64,000 nt of DNA, taken from assembly GCF_017354945.1 (NCBI RefSeq), contig NZ_CP071503.1, forward strand, positions 806,001 to 870,000, read 5' to 3'. The notes under the pieces are model-generated. The model was not told the origin of the DNA. It did not search any database and was given only the letters and a program-made list of their open reading frames with translations. Each line of letters opens with the position of its first letter. Position 1 is the stretch's first letter. The stretch comes from Shewanella avicenniae (lineage in GTDB: Bacteria; Pseudomonadota; Gammaproteobacteria; Enterobacterales; Shewanellaceae). Shown piece after piece: positions 56,593 to 64,000 of this stretch. The position numbers and the translations under genes were made by a program.

Positions 56593-57519
56593 CTATTTGT
56601 ATAGCGATGGATCGCCCTTCACTGGGCGCGTCTTAAAGCGGCGGTGCAGCCACATATATTGGCTGAGATTACGGGAAATCAGTCGCTCAATAATGCCGTT
56701 ACCGCGAATAGCATCAGCTTGTTCATTTTCGCCCGGATAGTTCTCCAGTGGCGCTTCAATCTCGATGGTATAACCATCATCATTGGCATTACGTTCCACA
56801 AAGAAGGGCAACACTTTGGCTTTGCCGAGTTTTGCCAACGTGGTGCCACCGGTAATGGTGGCGGCGTCTGGCACGGCAAAGAAGGGAATAAAGATGGCAC
56901 TGGAGCGGCCAAAATCTTGGTCGGCGGTGTACCAAATCACATTGGGTGCTCGCAGGCTACGTACCATTTGGCGTAGATCGCGTTTGGGAATAAGTGCTTT
57001 GTTGGAACGCAAACGCCCCTTCACTTGTAGATATTCCATCACCGGATGATTGTGCGGCCGATAAACGCCAACGCCGGGGTTAAACTGGCCAAATATGCGT
57101 GCGCCCATCTCCAGCGGTAAACAATGCACCGCAAATAGAATCACCCCTTGGCCGGCATCTAAGGTTTGTTGCACATATTCTTGACCTTTAATGGCCATGT
57201 GCGACTGAATGCGATCATTTGACCACCACCATGCGTTGATGGTGTCAAAAATCGCTTTACCTGTTTCTTCAAAATTGCGCTTCAGCAGTTGTTCGCGCTC
57301 AGCTTCAGCCATCTCTGGAAAGCACAACGCCAGATTACGTTTCGCGGTATGCACCCGTTTTTTGGCAAAAGACATCGATGTACGACCAATCACCGCGCCC
57401 AGTTTCATCTGCCATTTGAGCGGCAGCAGAGTGAGCAGATGCGCCAAACCAACGCCACACCACAGCAACCAATGCTTTGGGTGGAGCAACTGTTTTGAAA
57501 ATTCAGCTTTTTCGACCAC
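56593..57519 (-). CDS. lpxL: Lipid A biosynthesis acyltransferase, LpxL type
   Basis: Adds the secondary acyl chain (lauroyl or myristoyl) to Kdo2-lipid IVA at the inner membrane. The N-terminal [23 protein letters not shown] is a membrane anchor like that of E. coli LpxL. The catalytic HX4E motif is HCLPLE, followed by [33 protein letters not shown] and WYTADQDFG. 308 residues. It is divergent from hldE, a heptose gene for the LPS core; this divergent pairing is common. Confidence 0.93.
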   Translation of the reverse strand: MVEKAEFSKQLLHPKHWLLWCGVGLAHLLTLLPLKWQMKLGAVIGRTSMSFAKKRVHTAKRNLALCFPEMAEAEREQLLKRNFEETGKAIFDTINAWWWSNDRIQSHMAIKGQEYVQQTLDAGQGVILFAVHCLPLEMGARIFGQFNPGVGVYRPHNHPVMEYLQVKGRLRSNKALIPKRDLRQMVRSLRAPNVIWYTADQDFGRSSAIFIPFFAVPDAATITGGTTLAKLGKAKVLPFFVERNANDDGYTIEIEAPLENYPGENEQADAIRGNGIIERLISRNLSQYMWLHRRFKTRPVKGDPSLYK

Positions 57520-57623
57520 GTTTCAGAATACCTACAACAAAAATTAGCGCTCATTCTAACGCAAATTTCAGTGAAAATTGGGTACAATCCTCCCTTATTT
57601 TGCCTAAACCGGAATTGTCCGAG

Positions 57624-59054
57624 ATGAAAGTTACCCTGCCTCCGTTTGAAAAAGCTCGCGTATTAGTGGTTGGCGATGTGATGCTTGACCGCTATTGGGT
57701 GGGTCCAACCGGGCGGATCTCCCCTGAAGCGCCTGTGCCGGTGGTGAAAATCAACCAAATTGAAGACCGTCCCGGCGGCGCGGCCAACGTGGCGTTAAAC
57801 ATTGCTGCCCTCGGCGGGCAAACCTCGCTGTGTGGCATTGTCGGTGAGGATGATACCGCCACAGCGCTGAGCAATGGCCTGAAAGCTCAAGGCGTTGTGC
57901 CATCATGGTTGCAAGTGAACGATAAGCCGACCATCACCAAGCTGCGCGTGTTAAGCCGTAATCAGCAGTTAATTCGGTTAGATTTTGAAGAACCCTTCAC
58001 CGCTGAGCAAAGCGCTGAAATGCTCGCTCAGGCCGAAAACTTACTGGCTGATTGCACTGTGGCGATTTTGTCAGATTACGCCAAAGGCGCCATCGATAAC
58101 CCACAGGCGTTTATTGCCAAAGCGCGCGCGGCAGGGGTGAAAGTGTTGGTTGACCCTAAAGGCAGCGACTTTGCCCGTTACCACGGCGCGACCTTAATTA
58201 CGCCCAACATGAGCGAGTTTGAAGCGGTCGTGGGCGCAGTGACCTCAGAAGCAGACTTAGTGCAGAAAGCCAAAGGCTTAATCGAACAACATGATCTGCA
58301 AGCCATGCTGGTGACCCGCTCAGAAAAAGGCATGACTTTGATTACTCGCGAAGGGAATGAACTGCATATCCCTACTGTTGCGCGTGAGGTGTATGACGTC
58401 ACCGGCGCGGGCGACACAGTGATTTCAACCTTGGCAACCGCACTGGCGGCGGGTAGCGATCTTGCTCAAGCCTGTGCCATTGCCAACACAGCTGCAGGCA
58501 TTGTGGTCGGTAAGTTGGGCACATCCACCGTCAGCCGCATCGAATTGATTGAAGCCTTATCGGCACATCAAGGCGAAACGGGTTTTGGGGTGGTGAGTGA
58601 AGAGCAATTGGCGTATGCCATGGAGCAAGCCCGTCTACGCGGTGAGCGCATCGTGATGACCAATGGTTGCTTTGATATTCTGCACGCAGGGCATGTGTCT
58701 TATCTGAAAGATGCCCGAGCCTTGGGGGATCGCCTAATTGTCGCGGTCAATGACGATGCCTCGGTGAAGCGCCTCAAAGGTGAAGGTCGGCCAGTGAACA
58801 ACGTCGATCGTCGCATGGCGGTGCTGGCGGGGCTGGCCGCTGTCGATTGGGTAGTGCCATTTGCTGAAGATACACCGCAGCGCTTAATTGCTCGGTTACT
58901 GCCTGATCTGTTGGTGAAAGGTGGCGATTATCGCGTGGAAGAGATTGCCGGCGGCCAAGAGGTGATTGCAGCGGGTGGTAGTGTCAAAGTGCTCGGTTTT
59001 GAAGATGGCATCTCCACTACCGCAATTATTCAACGGATCATGGAAAAACCTTAA
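57624..59054 (+). CDS. hldE: Bifunctional D-beta-heptose 7-phosphate kinase / heptose 1-phosphate adenylyltransferase
   Basis: Makes ADP-D-beta-heptose for the LPS inner core. The N-terminal ribokinase-like domain (about 1-320) shows [41 protein letters not shown] and TGAGDTV. The C-terminal nucleotidyltransferase domain (about 345-476) shows [16 protein letters not shown], with the HxGH signature. 476 residues. The ATG at 57624 after CCGAG is chosen; the open frame extends to 57477, into the lpxL gene. The stop shares a base with the next gene (TAATG). Confidence 0.97.
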   Translation: MKVTLPPFEKARVLVVGDVMLDRYWVGPTGRISPEAPVPVVKINQIEDRPGGAANVALNIAALGGQTSLCGIVGEDDTATALSNGLKAQGVVPSWLQVNDKPTITKLRVLSRNQQLIRLDFEEPFTAEQSAEMLAQAENLLADCTVAILSDYAKGAIDNPQAFIAKARAAGVKVLVDPKGSDFARYHGATLITPNMSEFEAVVGAVTSEADLVQKAKGLIEQHDLQAMLVTRSEKGMTLITREGNELHIPTVAREVYDVTGAGDTVISTLATALAAGSDLAQACAIANTAAGIVVGKLGTSTVSRIELIEALSAHQGETGFGVVSEEQLAYAMEQARLRGERIVMTNGCFDILHAGHVSYLKDARALGDRLIVAVNDDASVKRLKGEGRPVNNVDRRMAVLAGLAAVDWVVPFAEDTPQRLIARLLPDLLVKGGDYRVEEIAGGQEVIAAGGSVKVLGFEDGISTTAIIQRIMEKP

Positions 59055-59905
59055 TGATTGCCGCTGCGGTGTTGGCATCGGGCTTGTTTACGCTACCGGT
59101 CGGTGAGCGCCAAGCGCTGGTGTGTCCGCCGCAGCAATATTATCAATGTTTAGCTGAAGTGCCTGTGGCATTGCGGCCGCAGTTTCCGCAATCCAGTGAG
59201 CGCATTCAGCAAATGCTGGGGCATCGTGCTGCTATGGCGATGCCGCTGGATGACCCACAGTTTGCTGGCATTATTTTGTGGGCGCCGCAGCGCTTGCCGA
59301 ACAGCATCAGCGCGCTGTGGAATGACAGTGTCTATCAATTATCCTTGGCCGAGCAGCAGCAGCAGTTAACCCTGTGGCACGAGCTCGGTCATCTGGAAAT
59401 TAAGCGCTTACAGTCTGCTGCAGTTTTACCGCAACAGCTGACAACCCTTGAGCATGAATGGCTTGCCGACGGTTATATGATTTGGCGCAGTGCTCGCGAA
59501 ACTCAATCGTTGGCATTGGCTGAACAGCAGTTGGATCGGCGCAATATGGCAGTATTTGCCGACATCAAAAACTTTTCTCATTGGACGCCGCTCTATCTGC
59601 AGCACACACTGGTGCAGCTCAAGGTTTCTGAGCTGCAACAGCAATCATTTGATCTGTGGATTGCACAGTTATTTCACGCCACTCCCCGCTACGGTGATGA
59701 CGAACTGCAAGAGTTTTCTGGCTTACTGCAACGTTTGTTCGGCATGGGACGTTCGCAGTCGCTGCCAGATTATATGCTATGGCGACGCCCGACACTTGGC
59801 GCTGTCGTCGCCCCGACGTTACGTCGAGTGATGGGCAGCGCCTTGGCGCAGCAGTGGATGGCTGAGCAGAACTTATTGCCAAAGCAAAGCGCTGCACGCC
59901 AATAA
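59054..59905 (+). CDS. Uncharacterised HExxH metalloprotease-like protein
   Basis: I do not recognise the family. A hydrophobic start ([17 protein letters not shown]) may be a signal peptide or anchor. The zinc-protease motif WHELGH is at 108-113 (H109, E110, H113). E135 in HEWLAD (E-W-L-A-D, 135-139) fits the third ligand of gluzincin families, where E-x2-AD is usual. C24 and C32 could form a disulfide. The rest is helical and Gln-rich. 283 residues. It starts one base inside the hldE stop, so it is cotranslated with an LPS enzyme. Confidence 0.8.
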   Translation: MIAAAVLASGLFTLPVGERQALVCPPQQYYQCLAEVPVALRPQFPQSSERIQQMLGHRAAMAMPLDDPQFAGIILWAPQRLPNSISALWNDSVYQLSLAEQQQQLTLWHELGHLEIKRLQSAAVLPQQLTTLEHEWLADGYMIWRSARETQSLALAEQQLDRRNMAVFADIKNFSHWTPLYLQHTLVQLKVSELQQQSFDLWIAQLFHATPRYGDDELQEFSGLLQRLFGMGRSQSLPDYMLWRRPTLGAVVAPTLRRVMGSALAQQWMAEQNLLPKQSAARQ

Positions 59906-60019
59906 TTAGATCCCTCTAGATTCGTAACTAAAGAAACCTTGCCCAGCGGCGCAATCAGTTCAGTGCTTTGATAGTCTTGAAAGCCAATTGATTACTGATC
60001 CAAATACAGGAAATTCAAT

Positions 60020-60493
60020 ATGGCCAAACGTTCCAAATTGGACACTGAAAAGACCATCGCGCTGATCGAAAACGCCGCCTTGGAGCAGATCCTTGCTATC
60101 GGGTATGAGTCTATGTCCTATAGCACATTGTCTGAAGCAACGGGGATCAGCCGTACCGGTATCTCGCACCATTTTCCGCGCAAAGTGGATTTCCTGTTAG
60201 CGCTGAATCAACGTATTGGTCAGTTGTTTGTGGAGTCTTTGGATTTCTCTGGGCTGCGAGCACTCCAACTCAGCTGGCAGGCGGCGATGGACAGCGATAA
60301 GTTGCGGGCGATTTTACGCTTGTTCTTCACCTTTTGTGCCCGCCCCGGCGAAGACGTGCGTGAGTTTGCTGCCATTGATATGGCAAAAACCGCGGCGATG
60401 AAAGCGCTCGGCGAACAGGGCTGTGCCTTAGTGAGCCAACTGTTAGGCCAAAGTGCGTTGAGTCTGCTCACCGATAACCGTCTTGCAGCGTAA
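60020..60493 (+). CDS. TetR-family regulator
   Basis: A 157-residue protein. The N-terminal helix-turn-helix reads IALIENAALEQILAIGYESMSYSTLSEATGISRTGISHHFPRKVDFLLAL, typical of TetR. The C-terminal domain is short (about 100 residues), so the ligand pocket may be reduced. AGGAAA precedes the ATG. It stands alone between the hldE pair and a 255-base gap (60494-60748); no divergent target is adjacent. Its own operator is not obvious. Confidence 0.87.
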   Translation: MAKRSKLDTEKTIALIENAALEQILAIGYESMSYSTLSEATGISRTGISHHFPRKVDFLLALNQRIGQLFVESLDFSGLRALQLSWQAAMDSDKLRAILRLFFTFCARPGEDVREFAAIDMAKTAAMKALGEQGCALVSQLLGQSALSLLTDNRLAA

Positions 60494-60730
60494 GTTAGCC
60501 CGTTTGTTGGCGCTCCTTTGCGCTGAAGTGGGTCAGTCTCGTTAAGTCGAACCGCTACATTCGCGCTTATTAGCCATGCCTATCTCATTGTTAATCATGA
60601 AATTAACAGTAATCGTTTAAAGTTTAAACGATTTTGCCGATTAACTGCTCGCAAAAAATGAGGGATCAATACTGCTAAATTAGTTGGTACTGTCCAACGC
60701 TTCGTGCTAGTTTCAAATGTACGATATTTG

Positions 60731-60746
60731 TGTGAGGCATATCACA
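60731..60746. promoter_or_regulatory. Perfect CRP-consensus palindrome
   Basis: TGTGA-GGCATA-TCACA matches the CRP core at all ten defined positions. It ends two bases before the ATG at 60749 and covers the only Shine-Dalgarno-like GAGG. crp is in this window with an intact recognition helix. Confidence 0.7.
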
Positions 60747-60748
60747 TT

Positions 60749-61099
60749 ATGCAGCATTGGCGACTAACAACAGCATTCCTGAGCTTCAGCATGACGCTGA
60801 TGGCTTTGCTGTATTGCGTTAGTGCTGCGATGGTACCAAGTCGTGATAGCCACAAGGTTGTTTTGAACTCTGATGATGTTGGTGTTGTTCAGGCCCACAT
60901 CCTGACCGCAGCGGTTATTTTGCCGGAAACCTTGTCAGAGTCCTTTGAGCCGCTGGAGCCCCGAAAGCGCGCAAAACCACAGGCGAATTATCGCCTGCTC
61001 ACTGAGCTGTCACCACTTACGCTGGTGACATTTCGCCACACTCCTCCACGTTATTTTATGGCGCCGAGCCGTGCACCGCCGCGAGTGTTGTTGGGCTAA
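60749..61099 (+). CDS. Small membrane-anchored or exported protein, unknown
   Basis: A 116-residue protein I do not recognise. One hydrophobic segment near the start (about 7-27, TTAFLSFSMTLMALLYCVSAA) suggests a signal peptide or anchor. The remainder is basic and Pro-rich at the end (RHTPPRYFMAPSRAPPRVLLG). The frame is open from 60704. The ATG at 60749 is the first that gives a normal hydrophobic N-terminus, but a perfect CRP box ends two bases upstream, so the true start might be a later ATG (60791 or 60800). The CBS-like gene follows after 62 bases. Confidence 0.6.
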   Translation: MQHWRLTTAFLSFSMTLMALLYCVSAAMVPSRDSHKVVLNSDDVGVVQAHILTAAVILPETLSESFEPLEPRKRAKPQANYRLLTELSPLTLVTFRHTPPRYFMAPSRAPPRVLLG

Positions 61100-61161
61100 C
61101 TCCCTTTTAAAAACAACATAAAGCGACACAACAAAATGATAATTTTGCAGAGGTGTACCAT

Positions 61162-61752
61162 ATGAAAACGTTAAATACTTTTTGTTTGAGCAGTGCGCAA
61201 ACCTTAGCGCAGTCATCTTGCGTGACACAGTTGAATAGCGATTCACCCGCGGTTGACGCCATGATGCCATTTGACCATCAGTTGCGTATGGCGCTACCCG
61301 CCACTATGCCTGCGCCAGAGGCTTATCGGCAGATGGTAGACGAAAACAGCAAGATCAACTACGTGATCAATGAGCGTCACGAAATTTTAGGCATTATTAG
61401 TCGAGGTTGGTTATCCGCAACCCATTTAGCCAAATTTGTCGATAAGACCCACGGTCCGTCGAGCTGGACGGTGTCGGATATGATGTTGCCCCGTTATGAG
61501 TTGTTGGCTGTGGCACAAGATGAGCTGGAAAATGCTACCGTAGCGGATGTGCTCGCGAGTTTTCGCAGTGTTCAACGCGACTTTCTGCTGGTGATCAATC
61601 AGCGTGGCAATGTGTGTGGTTTGTTTGCGGCAGAAGATATATTACAGCGCATGCAGCATCGTCCTTCTGAGCAAAACGAGCTCAATGTGCTCAATATTCT
61701 GCAGCAGATCCGCCAAAGCCATAAGCTGGAAGCGCAAGTAGTGCACAGCTAA
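61162..61752 (+). CDS. CBS-domain-like protein
   Basis: A 196-residue soluble protein. Its core (about 30-165) looks like a degenerate CBS pair: SKINYVINERHEILGIISRGWLSA, VSDMMLPRYELLAVAQDELENATVADVLASFRSVQRDFLLVINQRGNVCGLFAAEDI. The ligand residues are less clear than in the CBS protein at 52839. The ATG at 61162 is eight bases after AGAGG and is preferred to the GTG at 61153. Function unknown. It may share a transcript with the small protein upstream. Confidence 0.78.
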   Translation: MKTLNTFCLSSAQTLAQSSCVTQLNSDSPAVDAMMPFDHQLRMALPATMPAPEAYRQMVDENSKINYVINERHEILGIISRGWLSATHLAKFVDKTHGPSSWTVSDMMLPRYELLAVAQDELENATVADVLASFRSVQRDFLLVINQRGNVCGLFAAEDILQRMQHRPSEQNELNVLNILQQIRQSHKLEAQVVHS

Positions 61753-61796
61753 CCCAATTGCGTTAACGCACTCCGATATTCGGACGGAACGCTATA

Positions 61797-61829
61797 AAAA
61801 GAAAAGCCGGTGCAGAGCACCGGCTTTTT
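61797..61829. terminator. Rho-independent terminator, bidirectional
   Basis: The stem AGCCGGTGC / GCACCGGCT with loop AGA is flanked by A-rich and T runs. It lies between the convergent CBS-like gene and pntB. Confidence 0.92.
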
Positions 61830-61848
61830 GCATCAGCAAGGAAATTGC

Positions 61849-63330
61849 TTACAGCGCCGCAAGAATCGCGCTGACAGAATCCTTCGCATCACCAAATAAC
61901 ATTTGAGTATTTTCTTTGAAGAACAATGGGTTTTGTACCCCAGCGTAACCTGTGTTCATCGAGCGTTTGAAGGCGATAACGTTAGTCGCTTTCCACACTT
62001 CCAACACTGGCATACCGGCGATTGGGCTCGCTGGATCTTCAGAGGCTGCAGGGTTTACGGTGTCGTTCGCACCAATCACCAATACGGTATCGGTTGATTC
62101 AAAATCATCGTTGATCTCGTCCATTTCCAATACGATGTCGTACGGTACTTTGGCTTCCGCCAGCAGTACGTTCATGTGACCTGGCAAACGACCTGCAACT
62201 GGGTGAATACCAAAGCGTACGTTAACACCTGCTGCACGTAGCTTCGCAGTGATTTCCGCCACTGGATATTGCGCTTGCGCAACCGCCATACCGTATCCTG
62301 GAGTGATGATGACTGAGCTTGAGTTTTTCAGCATATCAGCCACTTCTTCCGCGGTAGTTTCACGGTATTCGCCCATCTCTTCATCACCGGTTGAAACGGC
62401 ACCATCAGTACCGAAACCACCTGCAATTACCGAAATAAATGAACGGTTCATCGCCTTACACATGATGTACGACAGAATTGCACCTGATGAGCCTACCAGC
62501 GCACCAGTAACAATCAGCAGGTCGTTTGACAACATAAAACCTGCTGCCGCTGCCGCCCAACCTGAGTAGGAGTTCAGCATTGACACCACTACAGGCATAT
62601 CTGCGCCACCGATAGAAGCCACCAAGTGCCAGCCGAAGGCGAGGGCAATCAGGGTCATCACAATCGCGGCAGCCGTGTTACCGGCAGTGCTGACAAAGTA
62701 CAACATCAGAATAAATGACACGACCACGGCCAACAGGTTCAGCTTGTGGCGATGAGGCAGCATCAAAGGTTTTGATGAAATCGCACCACGCAGTTTACCG
62801 AACGCGACGATTGAGCCGGTAAAGGTTACTGCACCGATAAAGATACCGAGGAAGATTTCGACCAAGTGGATGTTGAGCATTGCGCCGGTCAGCGCATGTT
62901 CTGATGCCGCAGTGGCTTCTGAATAGGCTTCTTTTACCGCCGCAATGGTGGTTTCCAAATCAGCACCTGCGGTGACGACCACATTGGCGGTCGTCGCTGG
63001 ATGCAGATCAATCAAGCTGTTAAAGCCAACCAATACCGCTGCCAAACCAACGAAACTGTGCAGAATTGCCACCAGTTCAGGCATTTGGGTCATTTCAACT
63101 TTCAGTGCTAAACGTACGCCAATCGCGCCGCCAATCACCATTGCCAAAATAATCCAAGTAACGCCACTTGTTTCAGGGTTTAAAATGGTGGCCACCAACG
63201 CAATTGCCATACCGGTAACCCCTAAGTAGTTACCTTGCTTCGCGGTTTCTTGCTTGGATAAGCCAGCCAGACTCAAAATAAAACACAGCGCCGAAATAAT
63301 ATAGGCTGCTGTAACCAGTCCATGAGACAC
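61849..63330 (-). CDS. pntB: NAD(P) transhydrogenase subunit beta
   Basis: Subunit of the proton-translocating transhydrogenase that makes NADPH from NADH using the proton gradient. About nine transmembrane helices in the first 300 residues (domain II) are followed by the NADP-binding domain III (about 320-493), with [45 protein letters not shown] and [13 protein letters not shown]. 493 residues, longer than E. coli PntB (462). An insertion-like segment near 125-150 ([21 protein letters not shown]) lies in a periplasmic or loop region. pntA ends 11 bases upstream. Confidence 0.96.
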   Translation of the reverse strand: MSHGLVTAAYIISALCFILSLAGLSKQETAKQGNYLGVTGMAIALVATILNPETSGVTWIILAMVIGGAIGVRLALKVEMTQMPELVAILHSFVGLAAVLVGFNSLIDLHPATTANVVVTAGADLETTIAAVKEAYSEATAASEHALTGAMLNIHLVEIFLGIFIGAVTFTGSIVAFGKLRGAISSKPLMLPHRHKLNLLAVVVSFILMLYFVSTAGNTAAAIVMTLIALAFGWHLVASIGGADMPVVVSMLNSYSGWAAAAAGFMLSNDLLIVTGALVGSSGAILSYIMCKAMNRSFISVIAGGFGTDGAVSTGDEEMGEYRETTAEEVADMLKNSSSVIITPGYGMAVAQAQYPVAEITAKLRAAGVNVRFGIHPVAGRLPGHMNVLLAEAKVPYDIVLEMDEINDDFESTDTVLVIGANDTVNPAASEDPASPIAGMPVLEVWKATNVIAFKRSMNTGYAGVQNPLFFKENTQMLFGDAKDSVSAILAAL

Positions 63331-63341
63331 GATAAACCCCC

Positions 63342-64000
63342 TTAACCTTTACGGAACATCTTCAGCATGCGCTGAGTGACGGTGAAACCACCGAAGATGT
63401 TGATGCTGGCAATCAATACCGCCACAAAGGCAAGTGCGGTCACCAATGTTGAGCCTTGACCAATCTGTAACAGTGCGCCCACCACGATGATGCCGGAAAT
63501 TGCGTTAGTCACTGACATCAAAGGCGTGTGCAGCGAGTGCGAGACGTTCCACACCACGTAGTAACCCACCACGCAGGCAAGCATAAATACGGTGAAGTGC
63601 GACAAGAACTCAGCTGGCGCAACCGATGCCACGGCGGCAAAGCCCACCATGCCAGCAGCGGCTAAGATGTATTTGAGTTTTGATGGCTCTTTTGGCGTGT
63701 CATCTTTCACAACTGCGGCTTTTGCTGCAGGCTTTTGCGGCGCGGCAGACACTGAAATCGCTGGTGGTGGGAAGGTGACTTCACCGGCTTTTACTACGGT
63801 CATGTTGCGCATGACAACGTCGTCAAAGTCGAGCACGGCATTGCCGTCTTTCTCTTTACACATCAGCTTCATCAGGTTGACGAGGTTGGTGCCGTAAAGT
63901 TGTGACGATTGTGCTGGCAAACGGCCTGGCAGATCGGTGTAACCAATCACTTTCACGCCGTTGTCGGTGACGAACAGTTCACCCGGTTTGGTGTATTCGC
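63342..64000 (-). CDS. pntA: NAD(P) transhydrogenase subunit alpha, 3' part, cut by the window edge
   Basis: The C-terminal 219 or so residues of PntA. The end of the NAD-binding domain I ([28 protein letters not shown]) is followed by an Ala/Pro/Lys linker and four transmembrane helices of domain II ([56 protein letters not shown]). The open frame continues past base 64000, so the true start lies outside. Same strand as pntB with an 11-base gap. Confidence 0.95.
   Translation of the reverse strand, partial: EYTKPGELFVTDNGVKVIGYTDLPGRLPAQSSQLYGTNLVNLMKLMCKEKDGNAVLDFDDVVMRNMTVVKAGEVTFPPPAISVSAAPQKPAAKAAVVKDDTPKEPSKLKYILAAAGMVGFAAVASVAPAEFLSHFTVFMLACVVGYYVVWNVSHSLHTPLMSVTNAISGIIVVGALLQIGQGSTLVTALAFVAVLIASINIFGGFTVTQRMLKMFRKG

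Noticed and set aside
57477-57623. N-terminal extension of HldE by 49 residues
   Set aside because: It would overlap the divergent lpxL gene and its promoter; HldE proteins begin at the [21 protein letters not shown] segment.

Overview
The window is a gene-dense stretch of gammaproteobacterial chromosome. Gene content and order fit the family Shewanellaceae: orn next to a tRNA-Gly array, the nnr-tsaE-amiB-mutL-miaA-hfq-hflX-hflK-hflC run, petABC-sspAB, pabA/argD/astA/astD with a DUF1338 gene, crp with prkB-yheU-yheT-yheS-yheV, and pntAB. The genus is inferred from this synteny and from protein resemblance; no database was searched. I see no phage, insertion sequence, CRISPR array, rRNA or origin. 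Nearly all of it reads as core genome.

Layout. 1-3.1 kb: the 5' end of a glycerophosphodiester phosphodiesterase gene (minus), psd and rsgA (minus), and orn (plus). 3.2-3.6 kb: four identical tRNA-Gly(GCC) genes behind one strong promoter. 3.8-14.4 kb: an unrecognised helical protein, then the long co-directional block for metabolite repair, tRNA modification, wall hydrolysis, mismatch repair, Hfq and the HflKC/HflX group. 14.6-18.3 kb: the cytochrome bc1 complex and the stringent starvation proteins. 18.5-24.2 kb: a membrane protein, a GST-like protein, pabA, an S9 peptidase lipoprotein and an HDOD protein. 24.6-29.3 kb: arginine genes (argD/astC, astA, astD, DUF1338) behind a tandem ArgR-like operator. 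29.4-34.3 kb: a TetR repressor divergent from a complete OMF-EmrA-EmrB efflux operon, with a 17-bp perfect palindrome in the shared promoter. 34.3-37.9 kb: a DUF4382 lipoprotein and a PepSY/response-regulator/histidine-kinase operon. 37.9-45 kb: the crp region.

45.2-50.8 kb holds the locus most worth attention. It is a translationally coupled trio: a 1225-residue SMC/Rad50-like ATPase, a 212-residue protein and a 405-residue helical protein. This is the composition of a bacterial condensin (MukBEF, MksBEF) or the Wadjet core, but the gene order is ATPase-first and there is no adjacent JetD-type nuclease. 51-64 kb: a Tat-exported transglutaminase-like protein coupled to MerT/MerP-like genes, a CBS protein, an L,D-transpeptidase, the NhaP2-type antiporter, lpxL divergent from hldE, a metalloprotease-like gene coupled to hldE, a TetR regulator, a small exported protein with a perfect CRP box at its start codon, a CBS-like protein, and pntB with the 3' part of pntA.

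Many start codons were moved from the longest open frame to internal starts, using ribosome binding sites, stop/start overlaps and remembered family N-termini. TTG starts are preferred for miaA, hflX, the HDOD gene and the Sel1-repeat gene. Promoters and operators are read by eye and are inferences unless stated otherwise.
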